Shown here: positions 56,942-64,000 of the stretch, one piece after another | Position numbering within the stretch: the first letter of the stretch is position 1 | How the letters are laid out: the number at the start of each line of letters is the position of its first letter | NCBI GenBank assembly: GCA_015491865.1 | Contig: WFVD01000006.1 | Location: forward strand, 124,001 to 188,000 | Reading direction: 5' to 3' | From: Gammaproteobacteria bacterium | GTDB taxonomy: Bacteria; Pseudomonadota; Gammaproteobacteria; SZUA-140 | Length of the DNA stretch: 64,000 nt | Made by a program: the position numbers and the translations under genes | Notes under the pieces: model-generated | What the model was told of the DNA's origin: nothing | Databases searched by the model: none | What the model saw: only the letters and a program-made list of their open reading frames with translations

Positions 56942-57481
56942 TCACTTCTTAAATGGAAAGTTGAATGCTTCCAGCAGTGCGCGGCCTTCTTCATCGCTTT
57001 TTGCTGTCGTGGTAATAGTAATATCCATCCCACGCAAGGTATCAATCTTTTCATATTCAATTTCAGGAAACATGATCTGCTCACGAACACCCATGCTGTA
57101 ATTACCGCGGCCATCAAAAGACTTACCATTCAAACCACGAAAATCACGGATACGAGGGATAGAGATTGAAATCAGGCGATCCAGAAATTCATACATCCGC
57201 TCTCGACGTAGTGTGACTTTACAACCAATGGGCCAGCCGTCGCGAATCTTAAATGCCGCTACCGACTTGCGGGCATGAGTAACAACAACTTTCTGGCCGC
57301 TGATTTTCTGCAGATCATTGACTGCATGCTCGATAACCTTTTTATCACCAACAGCTTCACCAACACCCATGTTAAGTGTGATTTTTGTGATACGCGGTAC
57401 TTCCATTACGCTCTTGTAGCCCATCTTCTCAACCAGCTGATTGACTACATTGTCGCGGTAATGTTCCTGGAGTCTTGCCAT
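56942..57481 (-). CDS. rplE: 50S ribosomal protein L5
   Basis: 179 residues from the ATG beginning [13 protein letters not shown], the standard length. An ATG four codons earlier lies on the ribosome binding site. Contains [11 protein letters not shown] and ends [16 protein letters not shown]. Binds 5S rRNA and the P-site tRNA. Confidence 0.97.
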   Translation of the reverse strand: MARLQEHYRDNVVNQLVEKMGYKSVMEVPRITKITLNMGVGEAVGDKKVIEHAVNDLQKISGQKVVVTHARKSVAAFKIRDGWPIGCKVTLRRERMYEFLDRLISISIPRIRDFRGLNGKSFDGRGNYSMGVREQIMFPEIEYEKIDTLRGMDITITTTAKSDEEGRALLEAFNFPFKK

Positions 57482-57504
57482 CTTCCTATCCAACCTTAAA
57501 ATTA

Positions 57505-57822
57505 TTAGCTATCTATGACTTCGTTGTCAGACTTGAAGAAACGAACCTTTCGTCCATCTTCCAGAGTCCGGACACCAACCCGATCAGCTTTTTTAGTGGC
57601 AGGATTGTAAAGCGCAATATTAGAGATATTGATTGGCATCTCTTTGCTCACAATGCCGCCAGCAATGCTTTTGTTCGGGTTAGGCTTGGTGTGACGTTTA
57701 GCCATGTTTATATTCTCAACGATCACACGCTCATCGCTGACTATTTTAATAACCGTGCCTCGCTTGCCTTTATCTTTTCCGGCGATCACAATTACATCAT
57801 CATTTTGTTTAATCTTTTTCAT
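57505..57822 (-). CDS. rplX: 50S ribosomal protein L24
   Basis: 105 residues. KOW motif [20 protein letters not shown] near the N-terminus. Early 50S assembly protein. Confidence 0.97.
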   Translation of the reverse strand: MKKIKQNDDVIVIAGKDKGKRGTVIKIVSDERVIVENINMAKRHTKPNPNKSIAGGIVSKEMPINISNIALYNPATKKADRVGVRTLEDGRKVRFFKSDNEVIDS

Positions 57823-57847
57823 CTTTAATATCGTCCGCGCAATAGCC

Positions 57848-58216
57848 TTACAGAACTTCTGGGGCTAATGAAATGATTTTCATGAAACGTTCTGAGCGAA
57901 GCTCGCGCGTAACAGGCCCAAAGATACGCGTACCAATTGGCTGTAGCTGGCTATTCAGCAGCACAGCTGCATTTGAGTCGAAGCGGATCAGCGAACCATC
58001 ATCACGACGAACACCCTTACAGGTTCTTACAACTACTGCGTTGTAGACCTCGCCTTTTTTGACCTTGCCACGAGGAATCGCTTCCTTAATGCTCACTTTA
58101 ATAATATCACCAACACCAGCATAACGACGGTGTGAACCGCCCAATACCTTGATACACATTAGCTGACGTGCACCACTGTTATCAGCAACGTCGAGTTTTG
58201 ACTGCATCTGTATCAT
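57848..58216 (-). CDS. rplN: 50S ribosomal protein L14
   Basis: 122 residues. [20 protein letters not shown] is the usual start and [13 protein letters not shown] the late mark. First gene of the spc operon in E. coli; here the gap to rpsQ is 46 bases. Confidence 0.98.
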   Translation of the reverse strand: MIQMQSKLDVADNSGARQLMCIKVLGGSHRRYAGVGDIIKVSIKEAIPRGKVKKGEVYNAVVVRTCKGVRRDDGSLIRFDSNAAVLLNSQLQPIGTRIFGPVTRELRSERFMKIISLAPEVL

Positions 58217-58262
58217 CGTTTATCCCCGTCAACCTTATATTTTCGTTTCTTCAGCGCTGATC

Positions 58263-58526
58263 TTAACCAGCAGCCTTTTCGTCCACTGAGACAAGCACCC
58301 ATGATTTACTCTTGGACAAAGGGCGGCACTGCTCAATAGTTACTAAATCACCTTCGTTACACTCATTCTTTTCATCATGAGCATGTAGTTTGGTGGAACG
58401 CTTGATGTATTTTTTATACAGCGGGTGTGGTTCTTTTCTTTCTACAAGAACCGTTACAGTCTTGTCCATCTTGTCGCTAATAACTCGACCCGTCACGCTA
58501 CGTGATACCTGAGCTTGTTCACTCAT
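58263..58526 (-). CDS. rpsQ: 30S ribosomal protein S17
   Basis: 87 residues. [19 protein letters not shown] and [14 protein letters not shown] are typical. Overlaps the end of rpmC by four bases. Confidence 0.97.
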   Translation of the reverse strand: MSEQAQVSRSVTGRVISDKMDKTVTVLVERKEPHPLYKKYIKRSTKLHAHDEKNECNEGDLVTIEQCRPLSKSKSWVLVSVDEKAAG

Positions 58527-58723
58527 GATTCATTACCCGCTTTTTTCTCGTTAATTACTGTGTTGATGCGCGCAATGCTGCGACGTACGTTTTTCAGCAA
58601 ATGAGACTGGCTTAGCTGCCCAGTACCTTTTTGCATGCGTAGATTAAACTGCTCGCGCAATAGCTCAAGCTTTTCGCTATTCAGTTCATCTATTGTCTTT
58701 TCTCTCAGTTCTGTCGCATTCAT
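58523..58723 (-). CDS. rpmC: 50S ribosomal protein L29
   Basis: 66 residues from the ATG beginning [15 protein letters not shown], whose A is shared with the rplP stop (TGATG). A six-codon extension runs into rplP and is rejected. Located at the tunnel exit. Confidence 0.96.
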   Translation of the reverse strand: MNATELREKTIDELNSEKLELLREQFNLRMQKGTGQLSQSHLLKNVRRSIARINTVINEKKAGNES

Positions 58724-59136
58724 CACATTACCGTCCGGCATACAAATGTTGTCTGTACAGGTAGTTTTGCAGCTGCAAGTTCAAATGCTTCTCGCGCAAC
58801 CTCTTCAGATACGCCTTCCATTTCATATAACATGCGGCCTGGCTGAATCTGAGATACCCAGTATTCTACGTTACCCTTACCTTTACCCTGTCTTACTTCG
58901 ATAGGCTTCTTTGTGATCGGTTTGTCAGGAAAAATTCGAATCCAGATTTTTCCACCACGTTTGATGTGGCGCGTCATAGCGCGACGTGCTGCCTCAATCT
59001 GACGAGCTGTAATACGACCACGGGTGGTTGCTTTTAGCCCGAACTCACCGAAGCTTACTTTATTACCGACAGTTGCTAGCCCGCGGTTGCGGCCTTTCAT
59101 CTGCTTACGAAATTTTGTCTTTTTTGGCTGAAGCAT
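58723..59136 (-). CDS. rplP: 50S ribosomal protein L16
   Basis: 137 residues. [19 protein letters not shown] and the [15 protein letters not shown] stretch. Contacts A-site tRNA. Confidence 0.98.
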   Translation of the reverse strand: MLQPKKTKFRKQMKGRNRGLATVGNKVSFGEFGLKATTRGRITARQIEAARRAMTRHIKRGGKIWIRIFPDKPITKKPIEVRQGKGKGNVEYWVSQIQPGRMLYEMEGVSEEVAREAFELAAAKLPVQTTFVCRTVM

Positions 59137-59150
59137 AACTACTCTTTCCT

Positions 59151-59828
59151 TTAACTAGCCGCGGCCTTATCAGCAGGTTTAGATTCTTCCTGCTCAACCG
59201 TATTAAATACCTCGCCCTTGAATATCCATACTTTGATGCCGATCACACCTGACGGGGTGTGGGCTTCAGCAGTACCGTAATCGATATCAGCACGAAGTGT
59301 GTGTAGTGGAACACGACCTTCTCGGTACCATTCGCGGCGAGCAATCTCTGCACCATTTAAGCGACCAGCGACGTTAATCTTAATGCCGCCCGCACCCAGG
59401 CGCATGGTATTGGTCACCGCTCTTTTCATTGCACGACGGTACATAATACGTCGCTCTAACTGCTGCGCAACGCTCTCTGCAACTAACTGTGCGTCAAGCT
59501 CTGGCTTGCGAATTTCTTCAATGTTGATGTGAACCGGAATCCCCATCATCCTAGAAACCTCTTTGCGAAGCACTTCGATATCTTCACCTTTTTTACCAAT
59601 GACCATTCCAGGACGAGCAGTGTGCACTGTAATGCGTGCATTACGCGCTGGACGTTCGATCTGAATTCTGCTTACAGAAGCCTGTTGCAGTTTCTTTTTC
59701 AGGTACTCGCGCACTTTAAGATCAGTGAAAAGATAGTCGGCATAATCTTTTGAATCGGCATACCATTTCGAGGTCCAATCCTTAACGATGCCGAGGCGAA
59801 TACCAATTGGATGTACTTTTTGACCCAT
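59151..59828 (-). CDS. rpsC: 30S ribosomal protein S3
   Basis: 225 residues. The KH domain is IVHTARPG-like ([21 protein letters not shown] is split here over the GxxG loop), followed by [14 protein letters not shown]. Lines the mRNA entry. Its tail is rich in Lys, Ala and Glu. Confidence 0.98.
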   Translation of the reverse strand: MGQKVHPIGIRLGIVKDWTSKWYADSKDYADYLFTDLKVREYLKKKLQQASVSRIQIERPARNARITVHTARPGMVIGKKGEDIEVLRKEVSRMMGIPVHINIEEIRKPELDAQLVAESVAQQLERRIMYRRAMKRAVTNTMRLGAGGIKINVAGRLNGAEIARREWYREGRVPLHTLRADIDYGTAEAHTPSGVIGIKVWIFKGEVFNTVEQEESKPADKAAAS

Positions 59829-59843
59829 AGTATAAGAACTCTC

Positions 59844-60176
59844 TTATTTATCGCTTACAGTCACAGTAATGTGACTTGTACGTTTTAAAATCTGATTGCC
59901 ACGACCACGTGCACGTGCTCTGAATCGTTTCTGCGTTGGGCCTTCGTCGACAAATATTGCGGCGACTTTTAGTTCATCAACATCAGCGCCTTCGTTGTGT
60001 TCTGCATTGGCAATCGCAGATTCAAGTACTTTTTTGACAATGCCCGCACCTTTTTTCTGACTGAACAGCAAGGTGTTAAGCGCCCTGTCAACAGGCAGGC
60101 CACGCACCTGATCAGCAATTAATCTCGCTTTTTGCGCAGAGATCCCGACGTATCTCAGTTTTGAAGCAACTTCCAT
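59844..60176 (-). CDS. rplV: 50S ribosomal protein L22
   Basis: 110 residues. [21 protein letters not shown] and the exit-tunnel loop [17 protein letters not shown]. The loop region is the site of macrolide-resistance changes in other bacteria; nothing unusual here. Confidence 0.98.
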   Translation of the reverse strand: MEVASKLRYVGISAQKARLIADQVRGLPVDRALNTLLFSQKKGAGIVKKVLESAIANAEHNEGADVDELKVAAIFVDEGPTQKRFRARARGRGNQILKRTSHITVTVSDK

Positions 60177-60186
60177 CTCAAATCAC

Positions 60187-60459
60187 CTATTTAGACTTTC
60201 TATCAGCCACGTGACCTTTAAAGGTACGGGTCAGTGAAAATTCGCCCAGTTTATGGCCAACCATGTTCTCTGAGATCAAAACGGGCGTGTGCTGACGACC
60301 ATTATGAACAGCAATTGTCAGACCAACCATTTCCGGGCTGATCATAGAACGGCGAGACCAGGTTTTGATCGGACGCTTATTGTTAGAAGCAATCGCTTCA
60401 TCCACCTTTTTTACAAGGTGCTGATCAATAAACGGACCTTTTTTAATTGAACGTGGCAC
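60187..60459 (-). CDS. rpsS: 30S ribosomal protein S19
   Basis: 90 residues. [19 protein letters not shown] and [15 protein letters not shown]. Head protein near S13. Confidence 0.98.
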   Translation of the reverse strand: MPRSIKKGPFIDQHLVKKVDEAIASNNKRPIKTWSRRSMISPEMVGLTIAVHNGRQHTPVLISENMVGHKLGEFSLTRTFKGHVADRKSK

Positions 60460-60498
60460 TTAATAAACCCCTGTCTTATTCTTTAACTTAGATGTTGA

Positions 60499-61329
60499 TT
60501 AACGTGTTTTACGACGTGATCTAACAATTAACTTATCAGTACGCTTGTTATTACGTGTTTTGTAACCCTTAGTTGGCATCCCCCATGGACTCACTGGGTG
60601 ACGACCACCTGAGGTACGACCCTCACCACCACCGTGTGGGTGATCAACCGGATTCATTGCAACACCACGAACCGTTGGGCGCACACCACGCCAGCGTGTT
60701 GCGCCCGCTTTACCCAGCGAACGAAGTGCATGCTCTGAGTTACTCACTTCACCGACTGTCGCTCGGCAATCGAGCAGAATCTTACGCATTTCACCTGAGC
60801 GTAGACGTAAGATCGCATAGTTATTCTCTTTAGCTACAAGCTGCGCTGAAGTTCCTGCGCTCCGCGCCACCTGGGCACCTTTGCCTGGTTTCAACTCGAT
60901 ACAGTGAATGACTGTACCGACAGGAATATTGCGCATTGGCAGGCAGTTACCTGGCTTGATTGGTGACTCGATACCGGAGTAGATCTCACTACCGGCAGCA
61001 ACATCTTTTGGTGCGATGATGTAGCGACGCTCGCCATCGGCATATAAAACCAGTGCAATGTTTGCGCTACGGTTTGGATCATACTCAAGACGCTCGATTT
61101 TACCAGCAACGCCATCTTTATTACGCTTGAAGTCAATAATTCTGTAGTGCTGTTTATGACCACCGCCTCTGTGGCGAACGGTAATACGGCCATTATTGTT
61201 ACGCCCGGCACTCTTTGATTTGCTCTCCAGCAAAGGCGCATGCGGCTTACCTTTATAGAGATCCGGGTTCACCACCTTGACTAAAAAGCGCCTACCGGGT
61301 GATGTTGGCTTTGTCTTAACGACTGGCAT
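60499..61329 (-). CDS. rplB: 50S ribosomal protein L2
   Basis: 276 residues. Starts [20 protein letters not shown], and the peptidyl-transferase-linked histidine lies in [17 protein letters not shown]. Needed for subunit joining. Confidence 0.98.
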   Translation of the reverse strand: MPVVKTKPTSPGRRFLVKVVNPDLYKGKPHAPLLESKSKSAGRNNNGRITVRHRGGGHKQHYRIIDFKRNKDGVAGKIERLEYDPNRSANIALVLYADGERRYIIAPKDVAAGSEIYSGIESPIKPGNCLPMRNIPVGTVIHCIELKPGKGAQVARSAGTSAQLVAKENNYAILRLRSGEMRKILLDCRATVGEVSNSEHALRSLGKAGATRWRGVRPTVRGVAMNPVDHPHGGGEGRTSGGRHPVSPWGMPTKGYKTRNNKRTDKLIVRSRRKTR

Positions 61330-61383
61330 GATCGAAATCCTTATTTAACTCTGTTTTTCTAATACGTCTTTATAATGGGGCAA

Positions 61384-61680
61384 TTATTGCTGCCCCATAA
61401 AGTCAATATCGTGACCTGGCTGAAGCTTGACATAAGCCTTTTTCCAGTCAGAACGTCTACCGATCGTTCTACCGAAACGCTTCTCTTTGCCTTTCACGTT
61501 AGATACCTGTACGGCATCGACTTTAACGTCAAACATTAATTCTACGGCCTGTTTAATTTCAGGCTTGGTTGCATCTGAAATGACACGAAATGCAAACTGC
61601 TTGTCAGTATCTGCTGCACGTGCGGTCTTCTCGGAGATATGAGGAGCAAGCAGTATTTTCATCAATCGTTCCTGTCTCAT
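61384..61680 (-). CDS. rplW: 50S ribosomal protein L23
   Basis: 98 residues. [15 protein letters not shown] and [15 protein letters not shown]. Docking site for trigger factor and SRP at the tunnel exit. Overlaps rplD by four bases. Confidence 0.97.
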   Translation of the reverse strand: MRQERLMKILLAPHISEKTARAADTDKQFAFRVISDATKPEIKQAVELMFDVKVDAVQVSNVKGKEKRFGRTIGRRSDWKKAYVKLQPGHDIDFMGQQ

Positions 61681-62297
61681 CCCAGTCTTTCCTCAATTTT
61701 CTTGACTGCATCAACAGTCATCAACACTTTTTCAAAACGCACCAGACTCACCGGGTCAATATCGACCGTATCCATTACATCCACTTTATGTAGATTACGT
61801 GCTGCCAGATAAAGATTCATCTCGGGCTCAACCCCAACGATCAACACAGAACTCAACCCGAGCGCACTTAATTTCCCGGCCAGCTCTTTAGTCTTCGGGG
61901 CATCTAATGCAAATTTATCGACGATAACCAGGCGATCTTTTCTCGCTAATTCAGATAGAATCGAACGCAGCGCCAGGCGATACATCTTTTTATTGATCTT
62001 CTGCGAGTAGTTTCTTGGGGCTGCAGCAAACGTCACACCACCAGTCCTCCAGATCGGGCTGCGTATTGTACCAGCTCTTGCGCGCCCTGTACCCTTTTGA
62101 CGCCACGGTTTCGCGCCGCCGCCACTCACGTCAGAGCGACTTTTCTGCGCTTTCGAACCCTGACGAGCTCCCGCAAGGTGTGCTGTCACGGCCTGATGAA
62201 TCAGCGCTTCATTATATTGGCAATCGAAGGTCACATCTGACAGTTCAACCGCATTCTTGGATGCTTTGCCCGTTGCTGTTGTAAGATTTAGTTCCAC
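61677..62297 (-). CDS. rplD: 50S ribosomal protein L4
   Basis: 206 residues. [19 protein letters not shown] and [17 protein letters not shown] form the tunnel loop. In E. coli L4 also represses the S10 operon by binding its leader; no such leader can be seen here because tuf is only 22 bases before rpsJ. Confidence 0.98.
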   Translation of the reverse strand: MELNLTTATGKASKNAVELSDVTFDCQYNEALIHQAVTAHLAGARQGSKAQKSRSDVSGGGAKPWRQKGTGRARAGTIRSPIWRTGGVTFAAAPRNYSQKINKKMYRLALRSILSELARKDRLVIVDKFALDAPKTKELAGKLSALGLSSVLIVGVEPEMNLYLAARNLHKVDVMDTVDIDPVSLVRFEKVLMTVDAVKKIEERLG

Positions 62298-62308
62298 AAT
62301 AGTTCTCC

Positions 62309-62953
62309 CTATCCGCGCGTCTTAACTGCTGGGTGGACGATGACATCACCACCTTTAGCACCAGGAACGGAACCCTTAACCAACAGCAAGTTACGCTCAG
62401 CATCAACACGAACAACAACAATGTTCTGTGTAGTGCACTTAACGTTCCCCATCTGACCAGACATCTTTTTACCTTTAAATACACGACCTGGTGTCTGGTT
62501 TTGGCCAATAGAACCTGGTGTACGATGCGACAGCGAGTTACCGTGCGTGGCATCTTTCATCGCAAAGTTATGGCGCTTAACGGTACCTGCAAAACCTTTA
62601 CCGATACTTGTTCCAGTAACATCAACCTTTTGCCCTGCTTCGAAGATGTCGACCTTTATTTCAGAACCGGCGGTAATGCCTTCACCCTCACCATCATCAA
62701 GACGAAACTCCCACACGCCGCGCCCCGCCTCAACACCCGCTTTTGCGAAGTGTCCGGCCTGAGGCCTGGTAACGCGCGATGCGCGTCGCTCACCTGTAGT
62801 AATCTGTAAGGCACGATACCCATCAACCTCAGCTGTTTTCACCTGAGAAACCCGGTTCGCTTCCACTTCAATTACGGTCACTGGAATTGATACACCATCC
62901 TCTGTGAAGACGCGTGTCATACCACATTTACGACCGACAATACCAATCGACAT
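62309..62953 (-). CDS. rplC: 50S ribosomal protein L3
   Basis: 214 residues. [18 protein letters not shown] at the start and [19 protein letters not shown] with the conserved loop near the peptidyl-transferase centre. Binds the 3' end of 23S rRNA early in assembly. Confidence 0.98.
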   Translation of the reverse strand: MSIGIVGRKCGMTRVFTEDGVSIPVTVIEVEANRVSQVKTAEVDGYRALQITTGERRASRVTRPQAGHFAKAGVEAGRGVWEFRLDDGEGEGITAGSEIKVDIFEAGQKVDVTGTSIGKGFAGTVKRHNFAMKDATHGNSLSHRTPGSIGQNQTPGRVFKGKKMSGQMGNVKCTTQNIVVVRVDAERNLLLVKGSVPGAKGGDVIVHPAVKTRG

Positions 62954-62978
62954 TGCTAAAACCTCTATACTGTGCGTA

Positions 62979-63290
62979 TTAGTTCAGTTTAATTTGAACA
63001 TCCACACCAGCAGCCAAATCAAGCTGCATTAGTGCGTCAACTGTTTTATCCGTTGGATCAACGATATCCATCATGCGCTTATGGGTTCTGATCTCATACT
63101 GATCACGCGCATCTTTATTAACATGCGGTGAAATCAGAACGGTAAAGCGCTCTTTCTTTGTTGGAAGCGGAATTGGCCCTTTTACATGAGAACCAGTTCT
63201 TTTGGCCGTCTCAACAATCTCTCGTGCCGACTGATCGATGAGTCGGTGATCAAATGCTTTCAAGCGTATACGTATTCTTTGACTAGCCAT
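62979..63290 (-). CDS. rpsJ: 30S ribosomal protein S10
   Basis: 103 residues. [18 protein letters not shown] and [19 protein letters not shown]. Also binds NusB in antitermination. Only 22 bases separate it from tuf, so str and S10 sets are probably continuous here. Confidence 0.98.
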   Translation of the reverse strand: MASQRIRIRLKAFDHRLIDQSAREIVETAKRTGSHVKGPIPLPTKKERFTVLISPHVNKDARDQYEIRTHKRMMDIVDPTDKTVDALMQLDLAAGVDVQIKLN

Positions 63291-63312
63291 TATTTATGCT
63301 CGCTGATCCTGA

Positions 63313-64000
63313 TTACTCAATAATTTTAGAAACAACACCGGCACCTACGGTGCGGCCACCTTCACGAATCGCAAAGCGTAAACCTTCATCCATCGCAATC
63401 GGCGCTATCAAGGTGACCGTCATCGCAACGTTGTCACCCGGCATCACCATCTCAACCCCTTCCGGAAGATCACATGCACCGGTCACATCCGTCGTACGGA
63501 AGTAAAACTGTGGGCGATACCCCTGAAAGAACGGCGTATGACGACCACCTTCTTCTTTATTCAAAATATATACTTCTGCTTCAAACTTGGTGTGCGGCTT
63601 AATCGAACCCGGGGCACAGAGCACCTGACCACGCTCAACCTCTTCTCGCTTGGTGCCGCGCAGAAGCACTCCAACGTTATCACCCGCTTCACCCTGATCC
63701 AGCAGCTTGCGGAACATCTCAACACCGGTACAGGTGGTCTTGATGGTATCTTTGATACCGACAATCTCAATCTCTTCGCCTACCTTAACCACACCCTGCT
63801 CTATTCGACCAGTCACCACGGTGCCGCGACCTGAAATAGAGAATACGTCCTCTACCGGCATCAGGAATGCACCATCAATGGCTCGCTCTGGCTGTGGGAT
63901 GTAAGTATCTAATGCGTCTATCAATTTTGCGATAGACGGGGTGCCAATTTCGCTTTCGTCGCCTTCCAGCGCCTTCAACGCGGAGCCGATTATAACAGGT
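63313..64000 (-). CDS. tuf: Elongation factor Tu, C-terminal part (cut by window edge)
   Basis: The last 228 residues of EF-Tu; the GTPase motifs lie beyond the right edge. Visible: the end of domain I ([14 protein letters not shown]), domain II ([17 protein letters not shown]) and domain III ([24 protein letters not shown], ending [14 protein letters not shown]). The frame is open to base 64000. It delivers aminoacyl-tRNA to the ribosome. First gene of this block, so fusA, rpsG and rpsL probably lie beyond. Confidence 0.97.
   Translation of the reverse strand, partial: PVIIGSALKALEGDESEIGTPSIAKLIDALDTYIPQPERAIDGAFLMPVEDVFSISGRGTVVTGRIEQGVVKVGEEIEIVGIKDTIKTTCTGVEMFRKLLDQGEAGDNVGVLLRGTKREEVERGQVLCAPGSIKPHTKFEAEVYILNKEEGGRHTPFFQGYRPQFYFRTTDVTGACDLPEGVEMVMPGDNVAMTVTLIAPIAMDEGLRFAIREGGRTVGAGVVSKIIE

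Noticed and set aside
60573-60833. Plus-strand frame inside rplB with HPHHHR-like histidines
   Set aside because: A shadow of the conserved [10 protein letters not shown] codons of L2; no independent signals.

Overview
The window reads as the chromosome of a free-living-type gammaproteobacterium. The evidence is gene order: an uninterrupted tuf-S10-spc-alpha ribosomal block, a dapA-(bamC position)-MBL-purC cluster next to divergent gcvR-bcp, and hda-perM-pgsA-like-DUF2066 divergent from purM-purN, all arrangements familiar from Gammaproteobacteria. HtpG, HslR, an AcnA-type aconitase, a periplasmic class I cytochrome c and abundant signalling genes suggest a respiring, environmentally responsive organism, possibly a sulfur-oxidiser relative. 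The species cannot be fixed from the sequence alone. No tRNA, rRNA, CRISPR array, transposase or phage gene was recognised.

Layout. 0-1.3 kb (minus): an overlapping three-gene signalling operon (CheY-like receiver, CheC-like phosphatase, PAS protein cut by the window edge). 1.7-4.1 kb: a metallophosphoesterase, a 36-residue membrane peptide gene with its own ribosome binding site and terminator, and a small acidic periplasmic protein. 4.1-6.5 kb: the heat-shock pair htpG-hslR. 6.7-15 kb: DUF1614 membrane protein, SDR oxidoreductase, acnA, a DUF481 outer-membrane protein whose signal peptide is coded by an intrinsic terminator hairpin, a PilZ protein, a P-loop ATPase with metA, and cytochrome c. 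15-28 kb: OmpR/PhoQ-like two-component pair, YihY, lipoprotein, arsC-like, wrbA, hda, two-gene membrane cluster, purMN, VanZ-like and SH3 proteins, then a CRP-like regulator.

28-37 kb is the most accessory-looking region and the best candidate for something undescribed. A CRP-family regulator with an intact cyclic-nucleotide cassette is divergent from a CHASE2 class III nucleotide cyclase whose purine-selecting residues are non-canonical. Next come a 1115-residue FecR-TPR-outer-membrane-barrel fusion, a short Sec-exported peptide ending in a four-cysteine CxxC-x4-C-x3-C motif, a LuxR-type regulator with a complete acyl-homoserine-lactone pocket but no luxI nearby, and a polysaccharide deacetylase. 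I infer an envelope-sensing or cell-cell signalling island. The parts are visible; the wiring is hypothesis.

37-49.5 kb: Bax-like glucosaminidase, purL, purC, MBL hydrolase, a lipoprotein that looks like a BamC reduced to its N-terminus, dapA, gcvR, bcp, PIN-PhoH, a second AI-2E family permease and a SAM hydrolase. 49.5-64 kb (minus): rplQ back to a partial tuf, including the 37-codon rpmJ.
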